NCBI GenBank assembly: GCA_964571195.1
Contig: CAZNAD010000001.1
Location: forward strand, 186,001-250,000
Length of the DNA stretch: 64,000 bases
Direction: 5' to 3'
DNA from: PALSA-1006 sp964571195
GTDB lineage: Bacteria > Pseudomonadota > Gammaproteobacteria > Burkholderiales > Gallionellaceae
Of this stretch, positions 23,317 to 30,892 are shown one piece after another (position 1 is the stretch's first letter; every line of letters starts with the position of its first letter). A program made the translations under genes and the position numbers. Under the pieces are notes generated by a model that saw only the letters and a program-made list of their open reading frames with translations, was not told the DNA's origin and did not search any database.

Positions 23317-24744
23317 ATGCCCGCGTATTCCCATTCCCTGTGCTGGTTCCGCCGCGATCTGCGGTTATACGACCATGCGGCGCTGTATCACGCGCTGAAG
23401 GACAGTGCCGCCGTGTCGTGTGTGTTCGTGTTCGATACCGATATTCTGGATCAACTCACGCAACGGCAAGACCGTCGCGTCGAATTCATCTGGCATAGCG
23501 TGCGCGAACTGAAACAACGTCTGGAACAGCAGGGGAGCACCCTGCGGGTGTTGCACGGGCGGGCACAACAACTCATTCCGCAACTGGCACAAGAGCTGGG
23601 GGTACAAGCGGTATTTTGCAATCACGACTATGAGTCGGAAGGGGATCGGCGTGATGGTGCGGTGGCGGCATTACTGGCGAAGCAGGGCATCGCCTTCCAT
23701 CACGCTAAAGATCAAGTGATCTTCGAGAGGAACGAGATACTCACTGGTGCCGGGCGTCCTTTCAGTGTATTCACCCCGTACAAGAACGCTTGGCTGAAAA
23801 AACTGGATGAGATCCATGTGCAGGCTTATCCGGTGGAAGAACATCTTTCTGCATTGATGCGCTGCGCGGCCGCACCCCTGCCGTCTTTGCAGTCGCTGGG
23901 TTTTGTGGCGCAGGAGTCGACCGGTGAGGTCTTGCCGACGGGAGAATCCGGTGCCGAGGTCTTGTTCGGCGAGTTTATGCCGCGTATGGCGCAATATCAT
24001 GCGATGCGCGACTTTCCGGCAGTGAACGGGGTATCTGGTCTGTCCCCCCATCTGCGTTTTGGTACCATCTCGATCCGCCGTCTCGTGGCGCATGCATGGC
24101 ACACCGGCGGGGCTGGAGCACAGGCTTGGTTGAGCGAGCTGATCTGGCGCGAGTTCTACCAGATGTTGCTGTATCACCATCCGCAACTGGCACAGGGGCA
24201 CACGTTCAAAGCGCAGTTCGACGCGATCCCGTTTCCCAATGACGAAACGAAGTTTTCCGCATGGTGTGAGGCTCGCACCGGCTTTCCGCTGATCGATGCC
24301 GCGATGCGCCAACTGAACCAGACCGGATATATGCACAATCGTCTGCGTATGGTGACCGCCTCGTTCCTGGTGAAAGACCTGCACATCGACTGGCGCTGGG
24401 GCGAGCGCTATTTCGCACAACATCTGCTGGATTTCGATCTCGCCGCCAATAACGGCGGTTGGCAATGGGCGGCCTCGACCGGTTGTGATGCGCAGCCGTG
24501 GTTCCGCATCTTCAATCCCGTCACCCAGTCGGAGCGCTTCGATGCGAAGGGCGAATTCATCCGCCGTTATGTGCCGGAACTGGCGCGTTGTCGCGATAAA
24601 TGGATACATGCCCCCTGGCGTATGCCGGAGGCGGAACAGCAGCGCTGTGGAGTGGTGGTCGGCACGGACTATCCCGTGCCTGTGGTCGATCACGCGTTGG
24701 CCAGAGTCAAAACGCTGGCACTGTTTCAGGCGGCGTCGGCTTAA
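23317..24744 (+). CDS. phrB: Deoxyribodipyrimidine photolyase
   Basis: 475 aa. It repairs cyclobutane pyrimidine dimers in light with FADH and an antenna cofactor. The N-terminal alpha/beta domain begins LCWFRRDLRLYDHAAL, with CVFVFDTDIL. The FAD domain (about 200-470) has GVSGLSPHLRFGTISIRRL, LSELIWREFYQMLLYHHP, AWCEARTGFPLIDAAMRQLNQTGYMHNRLRMVTASFLVKDL, and WQWAASTGCDAQPWFRIFNPVTQSERFD. The tryptophans of the electron chain are among these blocks. It is divergent from cysT. A repeat-rich, C-rich stretch follows. Confidence 0.96.
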   Translation: MPAYSHSLCWFRRDLRLYDHAALYHALKDSAAVSCVFVFDTDILDQLTQRQDRRVEFIWHSVRELKQRLEQQGSTLRVLHGRAQQLIPQLAQELGVQAVFCNHDYESEGDRRDGAVAALLAKQGIAFHHAKDQVIFERNEILTGAGRPFSVFTPYKNAWLKKLDEIHVQAYPVEEHLSALMRCAAAPLPSLQSLGFVAQESTGEVLPTGESGAEVLFGEFMPRMAQYHAMRDFPAVNGVSGLSPHLRFGTISIRRLVAHAWHTGGAGAQAWLSELIWREFYQMLLYHHPQLAQGHTFKAQFDAIPFPNDETKFSAWCEARTGFPLIDAAMRQLNQTGYMHNRLRMVTASFLVKDLHIDWRWGERYFAQHLLDFDLAANNGGWQWAASTGCDAQPWFRIFNPVTQSERFDAKGEFIRRYVPELARCRDKWIHAPWRMPEAEQQRCGVVVGTDYPVPVVDHALARVKTLALFQAASA

Positions 24745-24798
24745 AACTGAAGCGCTCTTCTCAGAGGTGAAGCTTTAGCACTGATTTATTCGGTTTTG

Positions 24799-24962
24799 CT
24801 CCCTCCCCCTCCCCCTCCCCCTCTGGGGGAGGGTTGGGGTGAGGGCTGCGAATCAAAGTGTTATTCCCTCACCCTAACCCTCTGGTAAAACTCCTAGCCA
24901 ATCGACTAAGCCCGCAAGCGGGCAAGTCGCTGGTTATCCCCGAGGGAGAGGGGATAACCAGC
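24799..24962 (+). repeat. Intergenic repeat cluster after the photolyase gene
   Basis: It begins with four tandem ctcccc units (ccctccccctccccctcccc), which can fold on gggggaggg at 24825-24833. A further ccctcaccctaaccctct follows, then tcctagccaatcgacta (near 24892-24908), cccgcaagcgggc (24910-24922) and two ggttatccc/ggggataacc arms. Pieces recur at 7184-7231, 4075-4113 and 53513-53592. No gene is seen between 24745 and 24980. Confidence 0.75.
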
Positions 24963-24980
24963 GCATCCTTAGGCTCAGAT

Positions 24981-25718
24981 TTACTGCGAAAGGAAGCCGC
25001 CAGCACGGAACGTCAGCACGAGCGTGTCGCGATGGCCACCCTCCGCAGCGGGTTGGATGGGGGTGGACTCGTGGATCACGCGCTGGTCGTCGAGCAGGAC
25101 CAGCGTCCACGGTTCACTCAGGGTGAATCGCTGACCCAGCCTGCCTTCGGCTTCAAAGATGCGGCTCTCGCCGCCGCGCACATCTACCCGGTCGACCAGC
25201 AGGATCGCGACGAAATCGACACCGTCGCGGTGCGCTCCTTCCGGTGTCGGACGCCCGATGCCGTCGCGGGTGTCGATGCGGAATTGGTGGGCTTCCACAT
25301 ACCAGGGCTGCTCTCCTTTGACGGAGGAGCAGACACGTGCCAATGCCAGCAGCAATTTAGACCACACCGGCATGGCTACCGTGTGTGGTGAGACAGGTTC
25401 GAACATGCGCAGCATCCCGCCGTGCAGCGCGTTGTATTCCAGCGGCTGGTAATGCGCGCGATGCGGTACCTGTCGCACTTGGGGTGGCTCAACCACGAAG
25501 CAGGAATGCCTGCGGCGGCGGTAACGACCACCGTCTTTGAGGAAAGTATCCGGCGGCAACTCGTTCCAGTCCGCCCGTAGCGCCGCCAGTGACGACAATG
25601 GCGTGTCGATCAGGGATGTCAGTGCATCTGGGGTCAACACGCCGTAACCCTGTTCACGCAAGGCATCGCTGAGTCGTTGCGGCGGGGTGAACGGCGGTTC
25701 GAGTACGCTGAGGGGCAT
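24981..25718 (-). CDS. 2OG-Fe dioxygenase family protein
   Basis: 245 aa from the ATG at 25718 (MPLSVLEPPFTPPQRL); longer reading frames upstream run through non-conserved sequence. It has the double-stranded beta-helix iron site: His-Arg-Asp in PEGAHRDGVDFVAIL and a distal His in QRVIHESTPI, with a following Arg (GGHRDTLVLTF) for 2-oxoglutarate. Earlier conserved blocks are RYRRRRHSCFVV and YNALHGGMLRMFEPV. Members of this family (2OG-Fe_dioxy) hydroxylate free amino acids such as isoleucine; the substrate here is unknown. The HDOD gene lies 62 bp upstream on the same strand. Confidence 0.85.
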   Translation of the reverse strand: MPLSVLEPPFTPPQRLSDALREQGYGVLTPDALTSLIDTPLSSLAALRADWNELPPDTFLKDGGRYRRRRHSCFVVEPPQVRQVPHRAHYQPLEYNALHGGMLRMFEPVSPHTVAMPVWSKLLLALARVCSSVKGEQPWYVEAHQFRIDTRDGIGRPTPEGAHRDGVDFVAILLVDRVDVRGGESRIFEAEGRLGQRFTLSEPWTLVLLDDQRVIHESTPIQPAAEGGHRDTLVLTFRAGGFLSQ

Positions 25719-25780
25719 GGTATGGATGCTGATGGAGGGAGTGGGGCTAGCCAGGTTATGCTGGTGAGGGCTGCGCGAGA

Positions 25781-26650
25781 TTATTCGTCGGCGGCGGCGA
25801 TTTCTGCCGCCTCGACATACAGCGTTTCGAGGAAAGCTTCGCCCATATCCAGAATGTGCAGACAGGCAGGCCCCAGCTTCGTCCACTCTTCGGTGCGGCT
25901 CAAGCCGAGTTGCTGCTGCACGATATGTTCCGCCAGTTGTGCGGTGGCGATGAGTTTGAGGCTGGACATGGGCAGGATGGCGCTGTCCGATTCCAGCGTG
26001 GTCAGTTCGTGGTGATTGCGGATGGCCAAGCAGATATCTTCCGGCAACCACCAGCTTTGTGCCAGCAGACTGCCCACCATGGCATGGTTGGTGGGCAACG
26101 CTTCATCCTCCACTTCAACGAAGCTACGGACAACCTCGCTATTGGCGCAAGCCAGCACTGCCGGATAGTTCGGGAAACGCCCGAGCAACACGGGGATGCC
26201 GCAATCGCGGAACAGCGCGTAGGTATAGGCATCTTCCGCGCGCACACGGATATCGAAACGCTGCGCCAGCCAACCCGAAATGCGCGCGGTGCGCGCGGAG
26301 GCGTCCCAGAAACGCTCCAGGTTGGGCACATGCGGAAAAGCCTGACGCAAAATGATACCGGCCACCGCCCGGCTGGCGGTGTTGAGTCCCAATCGCGCCA
26401 GTGCCTCGCTCGGCGAACGTACCCGCTGACGGGTGCCGAAGAACGGGGAATTGGCGGTCTTGATCAGACCGGCAGACAAGCCGACATCCGCACTGATGAT
26501 GTTCGACAGCCGGTGATAGTCTGGCTCTTCTTTCTGTGCTTCCGCCGTGAAGCGGTTCAATATGGCGGGGCAGGGCGGGATGCCGAGATCGATGACTGAA
26601 CGCGACAGCAGTTTGTCGACTTCCGTCGCAGTGGTGTGCAGGGTGTTCAT
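25781..26650 (-). CDS. HDOD domain protein
   Basis: 289 aa. The HDOD fold (about residues 20-220) shows IPPCPAILNRFTAEAQ, ISADVGLSAGLIKTANSPFFGTRQRVRSPSEALARLGL and a degenerate HD-like YTYALFRDCGIPVLL; the metal ligands of true HD phosphohydrolases are not all present, as usual for HDOD. Such proteins act as signalling scaffolds in stress, motility and c-di-GMP networks. Its start overlaps the stop of the GGDEF/EAL gene by 4 bp, which supports a shared pathway. Confidence 0.88.
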   Translation of the reverse strand: MNTLHTTATEVDKLLSRSVIDLGIPPCPAILNRFTAEAQKEEPDYHRLSNIISADVGLSAGLIKTANSPFFGTRQRVRSPSEALARLGLNTASRAVAGIILRQAFPHVPNLERFWDASARTARISGWLAQRFDIRVRAEDAYTYALFRDCGIPVLLGRFPNYPAVLACANSEVVRSFVEVEDEALPTNHAMVGSLLAQSWWLPEDICLAIRNHHELTTLESDSAILPMSSLKLIATAQLAEHIVQQQLGLSRTEEWTKLGPACLHILDMGEAFLETLYVEAAEIAAADE

Positions 26651-27942
26651 TTCGTGCCTCTTGTTCGCAGCCAGGGGAGCAGATCATCTCCCGGCATCGG
26701 TCTTGCATAATAAAAGCCTTGTATCGCATCGACCCCAGCCTCCAGCAAGGCATCGATCTCTTCTTTGCGTTCGCAGCCTTCCGCGACGACCGTCATACCC
26801 AGTTCATGGCCGAGTTGCGTCATCGCTTTCACCACGGCCAGTGCGCGACGATCCTCCGGCAAGACGCTGACGAAGGCCCGGTCCAGTTTGAGTTTTTGCG
26901 CGGGGATGTCCTTCAGATTGGCTAGGCAGGAATAACCGGTGCCGAAATCGTCGATGGCCAGGCTGACTCCGGCGGCGATGGCGTTCTTCAGGTTTTTCTG
27001 CACCGTATCCGAGATATCCATGAACAGCGATTCCGTCAATTCCAACTCCAGCAATTCCGGGCTCACGTTGGAACAGATCAATGCCGCATGTAATGCCTGG
27101 GTGAATTTGGGCGAGATCATCTGTGCGCGCGAGACATTGACCGCGACTTTGGTGTGGTGTCCCGCATCCTGCAACAGCCGCGCATGCGTCGCACCCTGCA
27201 ACAGGCTCCATTCGCCGAGGCGGATCACCAGGCCGGTCTTCTCTGCCACGGGGATGAATTTGCCGGGCGGGATGTTTTCCCCGTCCACCGTGCAACGCAT
27301 CAGCGCCTCGACAGCCTCGATCTGTCCGTCCCCTCGGATGATGGGCTGATAATGCAGACACAAGCCGCCGGTCTCAAGCGCGGTATGCAGCATGTTTTCG
27401 AGCACGAGTTCTTCGCGCGCCAGCGTGATGCCGAGACGACCGGGAATGGGTTCATCGCCGGAGCAGACCAGACCGTTACCACCTTTACCTTTGGCGGCAT
27501 GCATGGCGCGGTCCGCGCGTTCCAGCAGCGCCAGCGAATCTTCGCCGTATTCATGGATCGCGATGCCGATACTGGCGGTGGGGTGCAAGGTGAGGTTGCC
27601 GATGGATAGCGGTTCTTCGACGGTGCTGGCCAGTTCGTTGGCGATTTGCTGTGCCTGTGCGCGGTTGCAGTGCGGTACGAGGAAAACGAACTCATCCCCA
27701 CCCATGCGATAGATCTCGGCGCGCCCGCTCATCCGGTTGCGGAAACGGGTGGCAAAATCTTTCAGCACCTGATCGGCACCGTGATGTCCGAACGACTCGT
27801 TGATTTGTTTGAAACGATCCAGATCCACCCAGATGACAGCAAACGGATTGTCGCTGTCCGTCGAGTCGTTGGACAGATTCTGTGCGGTCTGCAAGCAGCC
27901 GAATCGATCCAGAAGTCCGGTGAGCGGATCTATGTTGTTCAT
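26647..27942 (-). CDS. GGDEF-EAL protein, bifunctional c-di-GMP turnover candidate
   Basis: 431 aa from the ATG at 27942, preceded by AGGCG; a TTG 14 codons earlier has no ribosome-binding site. No sensor domain or membrane helix is present. The GGDEF domain begins DPLTGLLDRFG and has an intact RMGGDEFVFL active site, but no RxxD inhibitory site at the expected place. The EAL domain has EAVEALMR, the Asn of VNVSRAQM, ELELTES, IDDFGTGYSCL, KLDRAF, VVAEGCE and QGFYYARPM, so all phosphodiesterase residues appear intact. Both activities are possible. It is coupled by a 4-bp overlap to the HDOD gene and may be cytosolic. Confidence 0.93.
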   Translation of the reverse strand: MNNIDPLTGLLDRFGCLQTAQNLSNDSTDSDNPFAVIWVDLDRFKQINESFGHHGADQVLKDFATRFRNRMSGRAEIYRMGGDEFVFLVPHCNRAQAQQIANELASTVEEPLSIGNLTLHPTASIGIAIHEYGEDSLALLERADRAMHAAKGKGGNGLVCSGDEPIPGRLGITLAREELVLENMLHTALETGGLCLHYQPIIRGDGQIEAVEALMRCTVDGENIPPGKFIPVAEKTGLVIRLGEWSLLQGATHARLLQDAGHHTKVAVNVSRAQMISPKFTQALHAALICSNVSPELLELELTESLFMDISDTVQKNLKNAIAAGVSLAIDDFGTGYSCLANLKDIPAQKLKLDRAFVSVLPEDRRALAVVKAMTQLGHELGMTVVAEGCERKEEIDALLEAGVDAIQGFYYARPMPGDDLLPWLRTRGTK

Positions 27943-28073
27943 GTCGCCTATGCGATATACCTTGAGATCCGTAGGATAAACCAAACCGGAGATTTATGCA
28001 GGGGCCGGACGGTGGCTGGATTTATGCGCATGAATTGCCGCAGAATATCCCCGACAAGAGCCATCGAAGCAGC

Positions 28074-28730
28074 TTAGCGTTCCTGTGTTTCTGCAAGTGC
28101 TTGATCCACCAAGCGGGTCAGTTGTTCAAAGCCGAAACTCGGCAAGGGCTGGCCGTTGACGAAGAATTCCGGTGTCTGGGTCACGTTCAGAGTTTTGGCG
28201 TCTTCGAGATCTTGTGCGATCACCTGGGCGATCTCCGGTGCAGTCATGTCATAGGCGAGACGCTCCATGTTCAAACCCAGCCCTTCGAGGTGTTTCCATA
28301 CCAATGCCACCTGCGGGGTGTGATGTGATGCCCAGTCTGCCTGACTCGCCAGCAGAGCTTCGAGTGCGGGCCAGAACTTACCTTGTTTACGAGCGGCCTC
28401 CAAAATCGCGACGACTTTGTCGGAGCCGTCATGGAACGGCGCATAACGCAGCACCAGACGGATATTGTCTGGACCGCTCGCCATCAACTGCTTCACCCGC
28501 GGATAGAAGGCTCGGCAGGTTTCGCAGGCGGGATCGAAAAATTCGACGATGACCACCGGGGCATCGGCCCTGCCCAGCGTCGGTGAATGCATCCGGCTCA
28601 AGGCCGCGCGGTTGTTCTTGGCCAGTTGTTTGGCGACTTTCTCCTGATGGCTGTTGTACGCGAACAGTGCGGCGACGAAGATCAGGAGCAGCAATATCGC
28701 CGAAGCGATGAACAGAGTCTTTTGTTTCAT
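28074..28730 (-). CDS. DsbA-family thioredoxin-like protein, membrane anchored
   Basis: 218 aa from the ATG at 28730. An N-terminal hydrophobic segment (TLFIASAILLLLIFVAALFAY) is an anchor or signal peptide. The thioredoxin fold carries a C-x-x-C site, Cys69-Glu-Thr-Cys72, in VEFFDPACETCRAF, and a cis-proline loop QTPEFFVNG. It probably acts as a periplasmic thiol oxidoreductase. The ATG overlaps the stop of dsbB by 4 bp, and this pairing (BdbC-like plus BdbD-like) makes DsbB the likely re-oxidant. CETC differs from the CPHC of classical DsbA, so the redox potential may differ. Confidence 0.87.
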   Translation of the reverse strand: MKQKTLFIASAILLLLIFVAALFAYNSHQEKVAKQLAKNNRAALSRMHSPTLGRADAPVVIVEFFDPACETCRAFYPRVKQLMASGPDNIRLVLRYAPFHDGSDKVVAILEAARKQGKFWPALEALLASQADWASHHTPQVALVWKHLEGLGLNMERLAYDMTAPEIAQVIAQDLEDAKTLNVTQTPEFFVNGQPLPSFGFEQLTRLVDQALAETQER

Positions 28731-29164
28731 TTGGCACCTTTGAGTCGAGTCGCGAGCAATAGCCCGGAGATGATTAAAAACGAGAGCAGAGACAACAGCG
28801 GGATGGTCACGAAACCGAACCACACCACCGGTGTATTGGAACACGGCACACCCTGCTGGCAGGGCTTGATGGCCTCTGGTATCCACCCGGCCACCAGCGC
28901 CAGATGAAACGCTGCCAGCAGACAGCCGACCACGGCCAAGGGCAGCGCGTAGCGCACGACACGCCGGTCGAAAGGGAACAAGCCTGCGGCGAGTATCAGG
29001 GTGAGCGGAAACATGGCGATGCGCTGATACCAGCACAGCACACAGGGGGTATAGCCCATCACCTCGCCAAGGAATAGCGCACCCAGCGTGGAGACCATCG
29101 CCACCAGCCAGGCCAGAAACACCCAGAACCAGCAACGATCTGTATTTTGCGCGAACGACATCAT
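28727..29164 (-). CDS. dsbB: Disulfide bond formation protein DsbB/BdbC
   Basis: 145 aa with four membrane helices. The two redox cysteine pairs are present: Cys41-Val-Leu-Cys44 in GYTPCVLCWYQRIAMFPL and Cys102...Cys108 in KPCQQGVPCSNT. It passes electrons from a DsbA-like partner to quinone. ATG-ATG at the start gives two possible first codons; AGAGGTAAGAAG lies upstream. It is the first gene of the pair with the CETC protein. Confidence 0.9.
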   Translation of the reverse strand: MMSFAQNTDRCWFWVFLAWLVAMVSTLGALFLGEVMGYTPCVLCWYQRIAMFPLTLILAAGLFPFDRRVVRYALPLAVVGCLLAAFHLALVAGWIPEAIKPCQQGVPCSNTPVVWFGFVTIPLLSLLSFLIISGLLLATRLKGAK

Positions 29165-29600
29165 CGACTTCTTACCTCTCTGTCACAGAAAAATCCCCTG
29201 AAGCTCAGTCGTCTTCGAGGATAAAACGCGCGGCAGCATAACGAGCGGCAGCTTGGTTGACAAGGTTATGGCATGGGGATTGGGGAATTGAGGTTTTGTT
29301 GGGACTGCAAGGGGCTGGAAATCGGCCATAGCAGTCCAGGGTAGTTTCTTCCGGGGAGTCCGTTATTCTGAGCATGGGGGCCATTTTGACGCCACTAGAA
29401 AATCGGCTACATAAACCTCGGACCGTCGCTAGGTCAAAGAAAAGGGAAATTACGACTACAGAGGGCGGGCGAAGCCCACCCTATGGACACTTAAATTACA
29501 TAAATGAAGGCTCTGTCGCCAGTTCAGCTTTTCAATCAGTTTGCGAAATAACACCCCCACCAATGAGTAGCAGACAGCAAACTTCAATACATACAGCAAG
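29165..29600. other. Intergenic stretch at the left edge of the AT-rich island
   Basis: No convincing gene. It holds a small palindromic repeat agggcgggcgaagcccaccc (29462-29481), a form common between proteobacterial genes. Base composition shifts to AT-rich from about 29480 onward, which marks the approximate island edge. No direct repeat, tRNA or integrase is visible here. Confidence 0.6.
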
Positions 29601-29611
29601 ATATTAATAGT

Positions 29612-29683
29612 GCATATTTATCTATTGAATCGCATTGACTGGCAATAATTTCGCATATAACATGCAGTTAATCGCATATTTAA
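29612..29683 (+). promoter_or_regulatory. ietA promoter with four phased GCAT repeats
   Basis: GCAT occurs at 29612, 29632, 29653 and 29674, spaced 20, 21 and 21 bp, the last two copies in the fuller form TCGCATAT. They cover a promoter read as TTGACT (29635-29640) with TAACAT (29658-29663) at 17 bp, or TATAAC at 29656. Two-turn spacing on one DNA face suggests cooperative binding by a regulator, possibly IetA itself, which has a C-terminal helix-turn-helix. Confidence 0.6.
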
Positions 29684-29701
29684 TAACCAAGAAAAAACAC
29701 A

Positions 29702-30892
29702 ATGGAGCACTTTCCAGTCATCTTAGGCCTTTGCCGTTCAGCCCTGCAAGCCACAAATCCCGCAGTGCGAGGGCATGTGCAGCGCCTTATCCGCGCACTA
29801 GAGAAAGACCAAGCACGGGATCAGGTAGAAGCATTAAAAAAACTATTAGATCCAACAGAGGCGATAACAGATATTGCGCCAAGCCGCGTAGTGCTATCTC
29901 GCGCATCACTATATGGCGAGATGCTTACACCAAGTGTTCCAGCACCAGTGGACAAGGAAACGGGCGCACCGTTGGCAGAGATTGTTCATCCTCGCGCCAA
30001 TGGTTCGGCAAAACAGCCAATTTTTGACCCCGTTCTTGCAACCGGCATAGACACACTGCTAAACGAATGGCGTCACGTTGATGAATTACGGGCAGCAAGC
30101 GTACGCCCCGCATTAGCGACCATGCTGTTTGGCGCCCCGGGTACCGGCAAAACGATGCTTGCCCATCATATTGCTGCGCAATTGGAGTTACCACTGATTG
30201 TTGCTCGCCTTGATGGTCTTATTTCCTCTTTCCTTGGAACCACAGCTCGAAACATTTCGAGCTTATTTTCATTTGCCAATAGATATAAGTGCGTTCTGTT
30301 GCTCGACGAATTTGATGCAGTTGCGAAGCTAAGAGATGATCCGCATGAACTAGGTGAAATCAAGCGCGTTGTTAACACCCTGCTTCAGTGTATCGATAGC
30401 CGCTCTGAGCTTGGATTTACGATTGCAATCACAAATCACGAATCCCTTCTTGATCCTGCAGTATGGAGGCGTTTTGATGTTCGCATTGAAGTACCCAAGC
30501 CTAACGCCGTTGCACGCACTGAAATATTGCATCGCCAATTTGATTCAGCGAATCTCAATGAGCCAAACATCCGATTCTTAGCTTGGCTCACTGAAGGAGG
30601 CAGCGGCTCTGATGTTGAAAAGCTGGCGGACTTCATAAAGAGGCAGCAAGCAATTCAAAAGTCCAATTTTGATTTTTTCTCCGCGGTTAGAAGTTACGTG
30701 CAGATGAGTGCACATGAGAGTGGCTCTAAAAATAGGGAGCTAATTGCCGAGGATCAGGACAAGCTTGCACGTGCTTTGTTTCAGGATCAATACATTCCAT
30801 TTAGTCAGGATCAAATAGCGAATTTGTTTGGCTGCACTCAGCCAACGATTAGTCGCTGGCTGAAAAATAAGGCAACCACCGGAGCGAAATAA
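29702..30892 (+). CDS. ietA: IetA-like AAA+ ATPase (antitoxin / defence partner)
   Basis: 396 aa. The AAA+ core has Walker A GAPGTGKT at residues 144-151, Walker B LLLDEFD near 199-205, sensor 1 TIAITNHE and an arginine pair in WRRFD. A helical N-terminal part (about 1-100) precedes it. The C-terminus (about 370-392) reads FSQDQIANLFGCTQPTISRWLKN, a helix-turn-helix of the resolvase/Xre kind. In the Ti plasmid pTiC58, ietA (AAA ATPase) neutralises the subtilisin-like ietS and gives plasmid stability; a homologous pair was later found to resist phage. The stop overlaps the ietS start (TAATG). Composition is AT-rich relative to flanks. Confidence 0.88.
   Translation: MEHFPVILGLCRSALQATNPAVRGHVQRLIRALEKDQARDQVEALKKLLDPTEAITDIAPSRVVLSRASLYGEMLTPSVPAPVDKETGAPLAEIVHPRANGSAKQPIFDPVLATGIDTLLNEWRHVDELRAASVRPALATMLFGAPGTGKTMLAHHIAAQLELPLIVARLDGLISSFLGTTARNISSLFSFANRYKCVLLLDEFDAVAKLRDDPHELGEIKRVVNTLLQCIDSRSELGFTIAITNHESLLDPAVWRRFDVRIEVPKPNAVARTEILHRQFDSANLNEPNIRFLAWLTEGGSGSDVEKLADFIKRQQAIQKSNFDFFSAVRSYVQMSAHESGSKNRELIAEDQDKLARALFQDQYIPFSQDQIANLFGCTQPTISRWLKNKATTGAK

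Noticed and set aside
24799..24836. CRISPR array from tandem C-rich units
   Set aside because: Repeats are 6 bp and contiguous with no spacers; it is a simple tandem repeat.
29370..29440. Possible IS21-type end (gggggccattttgacgcc)
   Set aside because: The phrase recalls IS21-like terminal repeats, but no second end, transposase remnant or target duplication was found.
29165..29700. Second copy of the tRNA 3' fragment marking the left end of the island
   Set aside because: I looked for ggttggccctgttggacttg and its reverse complement here and saw neither.
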